Positions 39,866 to 48,947 of a stretch of DNA of 64,000 nucleotides are shown piece by piece. The position numbers were made by a program, and so were the translations under genes. The stretch is from Hallerella succinigenes (GTDB lineage: Bacteria; Fibrobacterota; Fibrobacteria; Fibrobacterales; Fibrobacteraceae): assembly GCF_002797675.1 (NCBI RefSeq), contig NZ_PGEX01000001.1, forward strand, positions 2,852,001 to 2,916,000, in the 5' to 3' direction. The notes below the pieces were generated by a model. It saw only the letters and a list, made by a program, of their open reading frames with translations. It was not told the origin of the DNA and ran no database searches. Position 1 is the stretch's first letter, and every line of letters starts with the position of its first letter.

Positions 39866-41011
39866 ATGGTACCAAAGAAGAAAGTCGTTATTGTCTGTGA
39901 CAAGAACTCGAGAACCAGTTTCGGGCGTTTAACGCTCGATTTGGAACATACGCTATTCGCGGATTTTGATGTTTCGATTCTTTGGTTGAAGACTCCCAAG
40001 TATTTTCCGGACGACGACAAGGCGCTCCCGGAAGAACGCGGAACCAAGAGCTCTTCGATTTGGGCAAAGTCTTTGCACATGGGTTTTTACAAATTTCGCG
40101 AACCGTTTGTGGAATATTTGCAAAAGCTTGACCCGACGATTGTCTTTTTCATTCGCCCGGAACTCGGCTTTTTGGTGCCAGTCGCCAAAAAGGTTTGCCC
40201 GAAGTCGAAAACGGTCGTGCTGATCCATGACACCTTTGCGGAAACGCTTTATCCGTTCAGCGTCAAGTTCAAACTGATTTCCATGTTCTATGCGAAACCG
40301 ACTGCCAAGGCGGACGGCTTTGTGTACAACTCCCGTTATTCCAAAAGGGAAGCGGAAAAATATTACGGTATCGCCGGCCGCCCGAATGCGGTGACGGGAC
40401 TTCCGCTGAATTCGCTTTACTACAATCAGAATTCCGACCGGATGCTCTACCGCTCCATGCGCAAATCTTTCCGTGAAGATTTGGGCATCAAATCTTTTAA
40501 GGCGATGGTCTTGAACGTGAGCCTGCCCGAAAAGCGCAAGAATATCGCGACCTTCTTTGACATGGCAAAGGCTCGTCCGGATGTCGCTTTTGTGCGTATT
40601 GGAAAGGTGAACCGTTACGTTCAAATGCTTTTGGAAGAACGTCACTTGAAAAACGTATTCCATTTCACAAGTCTTTCGGTGACGAACCTGCGAGAATTCT
40701 ATCGCCATGCGGACCTGTTTGTGCAACCGTCCTTTCAGGAAGGTTTCGGCCTGCCTCCGCTTGAAGCGATTGCCTGTGGAACTCCTGTTGTTTGCGCGAG
40801 GACGACCGCCTTGGCCGAAATCTTTTCGGACGTATGCCCGACCGTTTCTCCGGCGACGGATGTGCAGGGTTACTTGGACGTGTTGCAGTCGGTGATGGAC
40901 GGCAAGTATGAATATAATGCTGAAAAGGTCTCTGAGCTGCTTGCGCGTTACAGCATCAAGACGATTGCAGATAAATTAAGCGCCTTCTTCTATTCGATTC
41001 TCGACCGCTGA
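39866..41011 (+). CDS. Family 4 (GT-B) glycosyltransferase
   Basis: 381 residues. The C-domain has the E-x7-E motif in QEGFGLPPLEAI and a preceding HADLFVQPS segment. It contains several basic patches but no signal or membrane segment. It is divergent from the minus-strand glycosyltransferase operon and convergent with 41015-41743 (3 bp apart). Confidence 0.9.
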   Translation: MVPKKKVVIVCDKNSRTSFGRLTLDLEHTLFADFDVSILWLKTPKYFPDDDKALPEERGTKSSSIWAKSLHMGFYKFREPFVEYLQKLDPTIVFFIRPELGFLVPVAKKVCPKSKTVVLIHDTFAETLYPFSVKFKLISMFYAKPTAKADGFVYNSRYSKREAEKYYGIAGRPNAVTGLPLNSLYYNQNSDRMLYRSMRKSFREDLGIKSFKAMVLNVSLPEKRKNIATFFDMAKARPDVAFVRIGKVNRYVQMLLEERHLKNVFHFTSLSVTNLREFYRHADLFVQPSFQEGFGLPPLEAIACGTPVVCARTTALAEIFSDVCPTVSPATDVQGYLDVLQSVMDGKYEYNAEKVSELLARYSIKTIADKLSAFFYSILDR

Positions 41012-41014
41012 GTT

Positions 41015-41743
41015 TTAACGCGTCGAAACCTTTTCAAACATTTCTTTTGAAAAACGAGAAAGCTCGGTTACCGCTAAGGATTTTGCATTGAGCTGTTTTC
41101 GATTTTTAAACAGGGCGTTCAGCGCTGCGGGATGGCGCAGGGCGAACTTCAAATACTGGATGATGTCCAGGTCTTTGTAATAGACGCGTCCGAGTTCGCG
41201 GATGCGGTCCGGCTTGGAATATTGCTTGGCGGCGACGGATTCGATTTCGATGCGCGGTGTGGCAAAGAGGTTCGCTCCCAAATGCAAAGCGCGAAGTCCC
41301 AGATCAAAAAAACGGATGTCGGTTTTGAACTCGGGGTCAAAGCCGTGTAACGCGTGGAGAAGGCGTGTAGAATAAATGCCGCATTCCGGAGAAACGCTTG
41401 CAATCGGACGGATTTCTCGGTCTCTGTTACTGCGGAATTCTTCTTCGAGTCCGCGCTTTTGATCGATTAAAAATCCTGACGAAAATACCTGGTGCGATTC
41501 AGCATGAAGGACGCGCGGAGCAAAGGCGTCTGCGTAAGGAAACTCCACGCAGATGTCGGCGACCGCATTCAGAAAATCGCGCGTCATGCGAATGCCTGGG
41601 GAAACGAGGATCGTCCATTCCGCATCCAGTTCCGGTAGAACTTCCGAAAAATTTTCGGCAAAAAACCATCCAAGAGCACGGTCCTCGATTGAAGGACAGA
41701 GCCTTTCCTTGGAAAGCACGATGATATCAAACTGTTTTTGCAT
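41015..41743 (-). CDS. Glycosyltransferase-like protein (reduced GT2 fold)
   Basis: 242 residues. The pattern WTILVSPGIRMTRDFLNAV, then FAPRVLHAESHQVFSSG, ECGIYSTRLLHALHGFDPEF and IRFFDLGLRALHLG matches the second half of GT2 enzymes. The usual N-terminal nucleotide-binding block is short or missing, so the donor site may be altered. It overlaps the upstream barrel gene by 1 bp. Confidence 0.65.
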   Translation of the reverse strand: MQKQFDIIVLSKERLCPSIEDRALGWFFAENFSEVLPELDAEWTILVSPGIRMTRDFLNAVADICVEFPYADAFAPRVLHAESHQVFSSGFLIDQKRGLEEEFRSNRDREIRPIASVSPECGIYSTRLLHALHGFDPEFKTDIRFFDLGLRALHLGANLFATPRIEIESVAAKQYSKPDRIRELGRVYYKDLDIIQYLKFALRHPAALNALFKNRKQLNAKSLAVTELSRFSKEMFEKVSTR

Positions 41744-42753
41744 TAGAAACGAAGTCCAAGCCCTACGCGATGTTCCATACCGAGATTCTGTGGCAGGTAA
41801 GAGAAGGCGTAGTCAACGGAGAAGCTCGATCCCGCATAGCCGAGACCGAGGCTGAAAAGACGGGCGTTGTTCGTTTCATTAGGACGGTCTGCAGAAGAGA
41901 AAAGTTCTTTAAAGTCGCGAGAGAGATCGAGCCACGTCCGGGAGAAGCCCGCTCTTACAAAAAGGTTCGATCCGATGACGTATTCCGCACCGAGTGCGAC
42001 TGCCGGTTCTGCATAACGGGGGAATGTCAGCTCCGAATAAAGCGAAAGGCGCGGGAGAGCTCCTGGAATGTAAAAGCCCGAAAGCGCAAAAACTTCTTCA
42101 AGACCGTAATCGGTATCGCCTTTGTCCACATAAGCGCGGATCATCTTACCGAAGTTGCGGGCAGCAAAACCAAGACCGTATTTGCGGGACGAGGACTGCC
42201 AAAGAACGCCCCAGTCAAAAGCGAGAGCCATGGCTGTTTGGTCTGTTCCATCGTTTGCCAAAAGGTCGGTTGCAAACTTGATTGTGGAACCGAATTGGAA
42301 ATGGGGGAACGGAAGGGAAAGGGATAGAGCGGTGACAGAACTCTGCGGACTGTAGGTTTTGCCGGTCTCGTTACCCAGGTCGTCGTAACCGTCGACATCT
42401 CCATAGCGAATCCAACCGTAGCTCAGCTCCGCGACCATCGCGCCGACTCGCCTTGCGTAAGCGATGTATCCTTGGTTTTCGGCGAGTTCACTCGTTTGCC
42501 AAGAAAAGGAAACCGCATTTTTTTGATTGGAGTCTAAAACGATTGCTGCAGGATTCTGTAAAACGGATCCTGGGTTCGAGGACGGCTTTGCGGCATTCGC
42601 ATTTTCCATGGCTGCACTGCGTGCGCTGTAGAAGGACCCGAGGAACGCAAAAGCTTCTTCACCGGTATCGTTTTTTTTGAAGTACGCCTGTGAAGCGGTT
42701 ATGGTGAAAAGAACCGTTAGAACGAAAATGAAATTTTTTTTCAAAAAAAACAT
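41743..42753 (-). CDS. Outer-membrane beta-barrel, PorV/PorQ-like
   Basis: 336 residues with a signal peptide (about 1-23, ending SQA). The mature N-terminus (YSARSAAMENANAA...VLQNPAAI) has the pattern found in PorV/PorQ and FadL-like barrels, and the protein ends with a strand closing in F (VGLGLRF). PorV proteins are shuttle components of type IX secretion. The coupled GT-like gene suggests a link to surface glycans. The exact subfamily is unsure. Confidence 0.62.
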   Translation of the reverse strand: MFFLKKNFIFVLTVLFTITASQAYFKKNDTGEEAFAFLGSFYSARSAAMENANAAKPSSNPGSVLQNPAAIVLDSNQKNAVSFSWQTSELAENQGYIAYARRVGAMVAELSYGWIRYGDVDGYDDLGNETGKTYSPQSSVTALSLSLPFPHFQFGSTIKFATDLLANDGTDQTAMALAFDWGVLWQSSSRKYGLGFAARNFGKMIRAYVDKGDTDYGLEEVFALSGFYIPGALPRLSLYSELTFPRYAEPAVALGAEYVIGSNLFVRAGFSRTWLDLSRDFKELFSSADRPNETNNARLFSLGLGYAGSSFSVDYAFSYLPQNLGMEHRVGLGLRF

Positions 42754-42799
42754 GCTTATAATTTACAAAAAAGAGAATCTTTACTAAATTATGTCCGTC

Positions 42800-42872
42800 G
42801 GGCTAATAGCTCAGTTGGTAGAGCAACGCCCTTTTAAGGCGTGGGTCGAAGGTTCGAGCCCTTCTTAGCTCA
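42800..42872 (+). tRNA. tRNA-Lys (anticodon TTT)
   Basis: Cloverleaf with acceptor GGGCTAA/TTAGCTC (one G-U), D-arm AGCTCAGTTGGTAGAGC, anticodon stem CGCCC... with loop CTTTTAA (TTT) and T-arm GAAGG-TTCGAGC-CCTTC. Discriminator A. CCA not encoded. It is followed within 3 bp by a terminator hairpin. Confidence 0.96.
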
Positions 42873-42874
42873 CG

Positions 42875-42915
42875 AAAACCGACCGTGTTACATGTAATGC
42901 GGTCGGTTTTTCGTT
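42875..42915 (+). terminator. Intrinsic terminator of tRNA-Lys
   Basis: Stem AAAACCGACCG / CGGTCGGTTTT with a 14-nt loop, followed by TTCGTTTTT. Confidence 0.8.
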
Positions 42916-42923
42916 TTTAAAGC

Positions 42924-42952
42924 AAAAAAACGCCTCGATATCGAAACGTTTT
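42924..42952 (-). terminator. Intrinsic terminator of mqnE
   Basis: On the minus strand AAAACGTTTCG-ATAT-CGAGGCGTTTT gives an 11-bp stem (two G-U pairs in RNA) followed by TTT. It lies 28 bp past the mqnE stop. Confidence 0.7.
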
Positions 42953-42980
42953 CAAATTTTTGGGGTAAGCTAGGGCGAAT

Positions 42981-44027
42981 TTACGGGGAAACGGAGATGA
43001 CGTCGTATAGGGCGTCGCGTTCCACGGGAATGAGTCCTTCGTTCTGGATGAGTCCGCGCATTTTTTCGGGGCTCATGCCGACCCAGGTGTCGGCTCCTGC
43101 GGCATGGGTAATCTTCTCTTCCATAATCGTACCGTCGAGGTCCGAAGCACCGGCATGGATCGCTTTCATCGCTGTCGGAATGCCTGTCTGGATCCAGTAG
43201 GCTTTGATATGGGGGAAGTTGTCCATAAACAAACGGGACACGGCAATTGTGCGCAGAACGTCTTCTTCGGAGGCCTTATGCCCGACTTTGTGACCGAGCG
43301 GATTGTTTTCCGGATGGAAAACGAGCGGAATGAAGGCAAAGAATCCCGGCGCCTCATCCTGCAATTTTCGTAAAAGCGACATGTGCTCGATGCGGTCTTC
43401 GATCTTTTCGATATGGCCAAAAAGCATGGTTGCATTGGTCGGAATGCCCATCAGGTGCGCTTCCTTGTGCACTTCGAGCCATTCTGCGCCGGTTTCCTTT
43501 TTACCGCAGATCTTGTGGCGGATTTCTTCGCCGAGAAGTTCCGCGCCTCCGCCCGGCAAAGCGTCGAGACCAGCGTTTTTTAAGTCTTGAAGAACGTCAC
43601 GCACGTGACGCCCGGCGAGCTTTGCAAAGTGGCAGATTTCGACTGCGGTAAAGGCTTTGAGGTTTACCCCGGTGAACATCTTGCGGAGCGTGGCGAGCAT
43701 GTTCAGGTAATATTCAAAAGGATGGTCGGGATGCAGACCGCCGACGATATGGAGTTCCTTCGCACCGCTTTGGACTGCGGCCCTTGCCTTGGCGATGATT
43801 TCTTCTAAAGTCCAGTCGTAGGCGTTGGAATCCGTTTTTTTGATTTTGGAAAAGGAACAGAAGGAACATTTGAGAACGCAGACGTTTGTGTAATTGATCT
43901 GCCGATTATTGACCCAAAAAACATTCTTGCCGTGACGCGCTTCTTTTTTTGCATTTGCCATGGCGCAGAGTTCATCCAATGGAGTTTTGAGGAATAGGTC
44001 CAAAGCTTCCTGTTCGGAAATTCTCAT
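42981..44027 (-). CDS. mqnE: Aminofutalosine synthase MqnE (radical SAM)
   Basis: Radical SAM enzyme of the futalosine route to menaquinone. About 348 residues. The cluster motif is CVLKCSFC (CxxxCxxC) after INYTNV. ELHIVGGLHPD, LKAFTAVEICHFA and LPGGGAELL distinguish MqnE from MqnC. ATG at 44027 follows AAGGAA and gives the normal N-terminus. No other mqn gene is adjacent. Confidence 0.93.
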   Translation of the reverse strand: MRISEQEALDLFLKTPLDELCAMANAKKEARHGKNVFWVNNRQINYTNVCVLKCSFCSFSKIKKTDSNAYDWTLEEIIAKARAAVQSGAKELHIVGGLHPDHPFEYYLNMLATLRKMFTGVNLKAFTAVEICHFAKLAGRHVRDVLQDLKNAGLDALPGGGAELLGEEIRHKICGKKETGAEWLEVHKEAHLMGIPTNATMLFGHIEKIEDRIEHMSLLRKLQDEAPGFFAFIPLVFHPENNPLGHKVGHKASEEDVLRTIAVSRLFMDNFPHIKAYWIQTGIPTAMKAIHAGASDLDGTIMEEKITHAAGADTWVGMSPEKMRGLIQNEGLIPVERDALYDVISVSP

Positions 44028-44057
44028 GTCGGCATTCCTTTCTTGTAGTTCACTTTT

Positions 44058-44087
44058 GCCCAAAAATATAAAATTTGGGCCTTTTTT
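44058..44087 (+). terminator. Terminator-like hairpin in the leader region of the EAL gene
   Basis: GCCCAAA-(9 nt)-TTTGGGC followed by CTTTTTTC, oriented to stop plus-strand transcription, 109 bp before the EAL gene start. No plus-strand gene lies upstream within the region after tRNA-Lys, so it may act as an attenuator or a guard against read-through. Confidence 0.5.
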
Positions 44088-44195
44088 CATATTAAAGAGG
44101 CTAAAATAGTTGATGAATGTAAATATTTTATTAGTATTGCTGTAGATGGGGAGATTAAACCCTGGATCGCTGTTTTATTTGGTGGTTATTTATTT

Positions 44196-46148
44196 ATGAG
44201 ATTTTTGTTGACAGACTCGTGCTTTTATATCTGTTCATTGATGATCATGCTGAGCTGTAGCATCTATTACTATAGCCATAAAACTCCGCAGAAAGATCGT
44301 AGCAAGGTTTTTGAACTCATCATGTTCAATATACTTTTCACGTCGATTGCCTCTTTGATCGCTACGTCGATGGAGCCGCTGGTGACGACTGACATGAATT
44401 TTTACAATTATGTGCAACAGTTTGCAGAGACCATCTATTTCGCCCTCCATGTGCTACTCGCTCCGCTTTTTGCCCTATATGTCGTTTTTGTGAATAATTG
44501 GGGGGATAATCATTCTACAAAAAGCATCTTTTTATTCCTTTCTCCGGCACTCCTTCTTGAACTCTTTGTGCTGACGAATCCGCTGACGGGTTTGATCTTC
44601 TATTATCAGGACAATGTTCTTTTTACCCGTGGTCCGATGGAACTTTTGATTTATGCGGAATCGGCGGGGTATTTGCTTTTTATGATTCAGCAGCTTTGGC
44701 TCTACCGTTCGATTCTTTTGAAGACAGCGGCTGTTGTCCTTTGGATTTTTATCGGGTGCGGTCTTTTCGGCATGGTGGTGCAGCTCCTGTTTCCGTGGTT
44801 AAAACTTGAACTTTTCTGCGAAGCGATTTCCCTGATGGGCGTAATGCTCTTGATCGAAATGGACGATTTCCATACCGATTCGATGACAGGGGTTTACAAC
44901 CGCCACATGTTCATCGCGGACAACGATCGCTATATCCGTTCCAATCGCAAGTACATGGTAATGGTGATTACGCTTTTGAACTACAATAGCTTTCTGCGTA
45001 TGCTCAAGAACGAAGACTTGGAAGAGATGGTAAGAAACATCATCCATTGGGTCATCAAGAATTCGCGAGGCACCGTTTATCGCATCGCGCGCAATAAGAT
45101 CGGTATCATCACGAATCAGGGTCGCATGGAATGTAACCAATTTGCCATGTTCTTCAAGGAATGCACGCACAGCAGCGATGTGCATCTGAACATGCTCAAC
45201 AATGTCTCGCTTTCGCTGTCCGCTTCTATCGACATCGTATGCGTTCCAGATGAAATTTCCAAGCCTGAACTTTTGATAGAACTCAGCGAAGAACTGCATG
45301 ATGCAATCAAGCCGGGCTTGATCGTTCACTGCGAAGAAGATGTTGAAAAAGTCAAGCGTCGCGTGGAACTGGAACAGATTCTGAAGAAGGCGATCCAGGA
45401 AAAAAGCTTTGAAGTGAATTACCAGCCGATTTGGAACGTGGAAACTTCTTCATTTGACTGTGCAGAAGCACTGGTGCGCTTGCACGATCCGGTCTTTGGA
45501 AGTATTCCTCCGATGGAATTCATTCCGATTGCGGAACAGAACGGCATGATCAATGACATCGGACGCATCGTCTTTGAAAAGGTTTGCCTGTTCTTACACG
45601 ACAATGAGCCGAATCGCTATGGTTTAAAAGAAATCGAAGTGAACTTGAGCATTTTCCAGCTGTATGTGGAAAATACGGATGTGATGTTCCGCAACATCAT
45701 GGAAAAGTACGGGGTGACTTCGAAACAGATCAATTTGGAAATCACGGAATCGTCGGCTTTGAACGAAAATGGCATCGTCAAGGAACACTATGAAAAGTTG
45801 CGCCGCCTCGGATTTACATTCTCCCTGGACGACTTCGGTACGGGCTACTCGAATTTGATCCAGGTGATTAGCAACGATTTCAAGAACATCAAGCAGGACA
45901 AGGGTCTCCTTTGGGATACCAAGAATCCGAACTCGCACAAGTTCCTGGTGGAATCCATCAACATGATTCGCAAATTCCGCTTGGACGTGATCCAGGAAGG
46001 CGTCGAAACCAAGGAACAGCTCGAACTTGTTCTGAATGCAGGCGCAAACAAGATTCAGGGTTACTACTTCTCAAAGCCGTTGGACGCGCCGTCCTTCTTG
46101 GACTTTATCCGTTCTAGAAACGCTTCGACAAATCCGGTACATGCTTAA
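44196..46148 (+). CDS. Membrane protein with degenerate GGDEF and EAL domain (c-di-GMP phosphodiesterase)
   Basis: 650 residues. The N-terminal ~215 residues hold about seven hydrophobic segments. A GGDEF-like domain follows (~230-390, DSMTGVYNRHMF) but the GGDEF motif itself is not conserved (RIARNKIGIIT), so cyclase activity is unlikely. The EAL domain (~395-640) keeps the catalytic set: CAEALVRL (Glu ~424), NLSIFQ, EITES, DDFGTGYSN, KQDKG, QEGVET and QGYYFSKPL. Predicted to degrade c-di-GMP, affecting motility or surface traits. Confidence 0.9.
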   Translation: MRFLLTDSCFYICSLMIMLSCSIYYYSHKTPQKDRSKVFELIMFNILFTSIASLIATSMEPLVTTDMNFYNYVQQFAETIYFALHVLLAPLFALYVVFVNNWGDNHSTKSIFLFLSPALLLELFVLTNPLTGLIFYYQDNVLFTRGPMELLIYAESAGYLLFMIQQLWLYRSILLKTAAVVLWIFIGCGLFGMVVQLLFPWLKLELFCEAISLMGVMLLIEMDDFHTDSMTGVYNRHMFIADNDRYIRSNRKYMVMVITLLNYNSFLRMLKNEDLEEMVRNIIHWVIKNSRGTVYRIARNKIGIITNQGRMECNQFAMFFKECTHSSDVHLNMLNNVSLSLSASIDIVCVPDEISKPELLIELSEELHDAIKPGLIVHCEEDVEKVKRRVELEQILKKAIQEKSFEVNYQPIWNVETSSFDCAEALVRLHDPVFGSIPPMEFIPIAEQNGMINDIGRIVFEKVCLFLHDNEPNRYGLKEIEVNLSIFQLYVENTDVMFRNIMEKYGVTSKQINLEITESSALNENGIVKEHYEKLRRLGFTFSLDDFGTGYSNLIQVISNDFKNIKQDKGLLWDTKNPNSHKFLVESINMIRKFRLDVIQEGVETKEQLELVLNAGANKIQGYYFSKPLDAPSFLDFIRSRNASTNPVHA

Positions 46149-46166
46149 AATTGGATGAACTAAAAA

Positions 46167-46199
46167 GAAAACCCGTCAGAAGCCTGACGGGTTTTCTCG
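46167..46199. terminator. Bidirectional terminator between EAL gene and metK
   Basis: Perfect 13-bp stem GAAAACCCGTCAG / CTGACGGGTTTTC with a 4-nt loop, placed between two convergent genes. Confidence 0.85.
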
Positions 46200-46217
46200 T
46201 AAAAAGTTTGATTTGAA

Positions 46218-47408
46218 TTAGACCTTGAGAGTCTTCTTGAGAGCAGCAACCTTGTCGGTCTTTTCCCAGGTGAAGCGTGCGCCGGTGCGACCGAAGTGAC
46301 CGAGAGCGGCAGTTGCCTGGTAGCCCGGCTTCTTCAGGTCGAGCATCTTCACGATGCCGGCCGGGGAGAGGTCGAACGTCTTGGAAACGACTTCTTCGAT
46401 CTTGCGATCGTCCACCTTCCCGGTGCCGAAGGTGTTCACGAGAATGGAAACCGGCTTCGAGTAACCGATGGCATAAGCGAGTTGCACTTCGCAACGGTGT
46501 GCGAGCCCTGCTGCCACGATGTTCTTTGCCACGTAGCGGGCTGCGTAAGCGGCACTGCGGTCGACCTTGCTCGGGTCCTTGCCGCTGAATGCGCCGCCTC
46601 CATGGCGGCCCATGCCACCATAGGTGTCTACGATGATTTTACGACCGGTAAGGCCGCAGTCGCCGTGCGGACCGCCGACGACAAACTTGCCGGTCGGATT
46701 CACAAGGTAACGGGTCTTTTTGTCGAGGAGCTTCGCCGGGATCACCTTCTTGATGAGCTTTTCGACGATTTCCTTTTCGATCTGGGAATGCTTCAGTTCC
46801 TTGCCCTTCACGAATTCGTCGTGCTGGGTGCTAATGACGATCGTGTCAACGCGGACCGGATTGTCGTTTTCGTCATATTCGACGGTGACCTGCGACTTGG
46901 CGTCCGGACGAAGCCACTTGATCTTGCCCGATTCGCGAAGGTTCTGGATTTCTTCCATAAGCTTGTGGGCAAGAGAAATCGGGAGCGGCATCAATTCCTT
47001 GGTTTCGTTCACGGCGTAGCCGAACATCATGCCCTGGTCGCCGGCGCCCTGCTTGTCGTCTTCCTTGCCATCGGCTGCCTTGGCATCCACCCCCTGGGCG
47101 ATGTCCGGAGACTGCTTGTCCATGGCGACGAGAACGGAGCAACCCTTGTAATCAAAGGCGAGTTCCGGATTCACATAGCCGATGCTCTTGATTGTTTTGC
47201 GGGCGATCTGCTGGTAGTCAATGACAGCCTTGGTGGTGATTTCGCCGGAAATGACGACGAGACCTGTATTGACGAGGGTTTCGCAAGCGACGCGGCTATT
47301 CGGGTCCTGAGCGAGGCAGGCGTCGAGGATTGCGTCCGAAATCTGGTCGCAAACTTTGTCTGGGTGTCCTTTGGACACGGATTCGGAAGTAAAAAGATAG
47401 TGGGCCAT
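46218..47408 (-). CDS. metK: S-adenosylmethionine synthetase
   Basis: Makes SAM from methionine and ATP. It has 396 residues with [17 protein letters not shown], the family signature [12 protein letters not shown] and the P-loop-like [16 protein letters not shown] (split: GGAFSGKD). AGGAACC lies 8 bp before the ATG and overlaps the palindrome CCTGTACAGG (47417-47426). I could not fold a known SAM riboswitch in the 135-bp upstream gap. Confidence 0.97.
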   Translation of the reverse strand: MAHYLFTSESVSKGHPDKVCDQISDAILDACLAQDPNSRVACETLVNTGLVVISGEITTKAVIDYQQIARKTIKSIGYVNPELAFDYKGCSVLVAMDKQSPDIAQGVDAKAADGKEDDKQGAGDQGMMFGYAVNETKELMPLPISLAHKLMEEIQNLRESGKIKWLRPDAKSQVTVEYDENDNPVRVDTIVISTQHDEFVKGKELKHSQIEKEIVEKLIKKVIPAKLLDKKTRYLVNPTGKFVVGGPHGDCGLTGRKIIVDTYGGMGRHGGGAFSGKDPSKVDRSAAYAARYVAKNIVAAGLAHRCEVQLAYAIGYSKPVSILVNTFGTGKVDDRKIEEVVSKTFDLSPAGIVKMLDLKKPGYQATAALGHFGRTGARFTWEKTDKVAALKKTLKV

Positions 47409-47543
47409 AAAGGTTCCTGTACAGGTGTGTTTTTGTTTATCTATGCGTAAATTTATAAAAACGCATAATGTGTGGCAATGGATTTAGCGGTTTTTTTGGA
47501 GTATTTCGCTAGGGCTTTGTGACTTTTGACCTAAATTTAGGAT

Positions 47544-48305
47544 ATGAAACTCAAAGATTTCTCAAATTGGCTGGATAAGTTACTCGACCCGAAATCCTTT
47601 AAGGATTATTGCGTGGACGGGCTCTGCATTGAAGCGAATGATCAGGTGACGAAGGTCGTGACAGGCGTGAGCTTTCGCGATCGCTTGATCGATGCTGCGA
47701 TAGAAGAAAAAGCGGACTGCATTCTGGTGCATCATCCGAATGGATTTTGGAAAAACGAAGATCGTATTCCGGTGGGGCATTACGGCGAGCGTCTTCGCCG
47801 CATGTTCCAGAATGGCATTTCTCTTTACGGTTACCATTTGCCGTTGGACGGCCACATGGACATTGGCAACAATGCCCTGATCGCGAAAGCGATGGGCTTG
47901 AGCGTAGTGGACGGCTTTATGTTCGAAGGCGAAAAGCCCGTGGCCGTCATTGCGGAATTTGACACTTGTGTTTCGAAGGAAGAATTTCTTGCTTGTGCCG
48001 AAAAGGCTTTTGAGCATGGAGTCCAGAATGCTCTGTTGTACGGTTCAAATCAAATTCACCGTGTTGCTATCTGCAGCGGCTCGGGCGCAAGCGGCATTGA
48101 AGAAGCTCTGGACTTGGGATGTGACGCTTTTATTACCGGTGAAATCAAGGAAGCGGTTCCCATCACCTGTGAAGAGCTCAAATTCAACCTGATCCACTGT
48201 GGACATCATCGCACGGAAATCTTTGGCGTGCGAGCCTTGGCGGATAAAATTCAAAACGAACTACACATTCCGGCGAAGTTCGTTGATTTGGATAATCCGA
48301 TTTAA
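47544..48305 (+). CDS. Nif3/YbgI family dinuclear metal-centre protein
   Basis: 253 residues matching the Nif3-like family: VDGLCIEANDQVTKV, the metal-binding ILVHHPN, GYHLPLDGHMDIGNN, CSGSGASGIEEAL and the C-terminal HCGHHRTE. The family binds two metals and includes GTP cyclohydrolase-like members (described function debated). A 12-bp palindrome CCTAAATTTAGG (47530-47541) sits directly upstream of the ATG and includes the AGGA ribosome site. Confidence 0.9.
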   Translation: MKLKDFSNWLDKLLDPKSFKDYCVDGLCIEANDQVTKVVTGVSFRDRLIDAAIEEKADCILVHHPNGFWKNEDRIPVGHYGERLRRMFQNGISLYGYHLPLDGHMDIGNNALIAKAMGLSVVDGFMFEGEKPVAVIAEFDTCVSKEEFLACAEKAFEHGVQNALLYGSNQIHRVAICSGSGASGIEEALDLGCDAFITGEIKEAVPITCEELKFNLIHCGHHRTEIFGVRALADKIQNELHIPAKFVDLDNPI

Positions 48306-48312
48306 GAGCTTA

Positions 48313-48888
48313 TTACTTCAAAGAATTAAATTCTGCACACTGGAGTTCTTCGAGGCGGTTACCCATAGCCTGGTTACGGGTACGGGCGTTGCCGAATTTT
48401 TCCGGGATGCGGAAGCAGTATTCATATTCGTTGCCGGCATCGGTCGGAATTGTGAGCTTGAACGCGCGGACTCGGTTCTCGCGTTTTTTGCTTGTGCCGC
48501 GGTAACCTTCGTGGTACTCGTAGCGGTTGCGAATTTTCTTTAAGCGGGATTCCTGGTCAAAGCGCAATTCTTTGGTGATAGGTCCGGAAAGTTCGACGGG
48601 GAAGTTTCCCGGAATGCGAAGTTCTAGACGGTCTTCTGCCATGACGATTTTCGCGTCTTTCGGAGCAATCAGGTAGCGTTCTTTGGCAATGTTGCGGTAG
48701 GACCTAAAGCGGACGGTGCGGACACCGCAGAGTTCTTTCATGTCCGGTTGTTCGACGAAATCGATTTCGCGGCATACGGGTGGCATGTTGTCTGGCATTT
48801 CCAGGTTACTGCCGTCGGATGTTCCTCCGCAGGCATTCAGCAGGCATAAGAACAAACAGCAAAATCCCAACGCAATTTTAAAATTCAT
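48313..48888 (-). CDS. Predicted lipoprotein, unknown function
   Basis: 191 residues from ATG 48888. The signal peptide ends in lipobox LNAC (about residue 19). The mature region includes several Arg/Glu-rich segments and a YEYCFRIPEKFGN part but no recognisable family. Convergent with the Nif3 gene, 7 bp apart. Confidence 0.7.
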   Translation of the reverse strand: MNFKIALGFCCLFLCLLNACGGTSDGSNLEMPDNMPPVCREIDFVEQPDMKELCGVRTVRFRSYRNIAKERYLIAPKDAKIVMAEDRLELRIPGNFPVELSGPITKELRFDQESRLKKIRNRYEYHEGYRGTSKKRENRVRAFKLTIPTDAGNEYEYCFRIPEKFGNARTRNQAMGNRLEELQCAEFNSLK

Positions 48889-48947
48889 AGTTTTAATATA
48901 ATTCCAAGAGTTATAAAATGCTTGCAAAAATCTAAAAATGTTGAATT

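Noticed and set aside
47409-47543. Possible SAM riboswitch upstream of metK
   Set aside because: I could not find the conserved cores of SAM-I or SAM-II type aptamers; only short palindromes and an ATGCGT/ACGCAT hairpin are visible.
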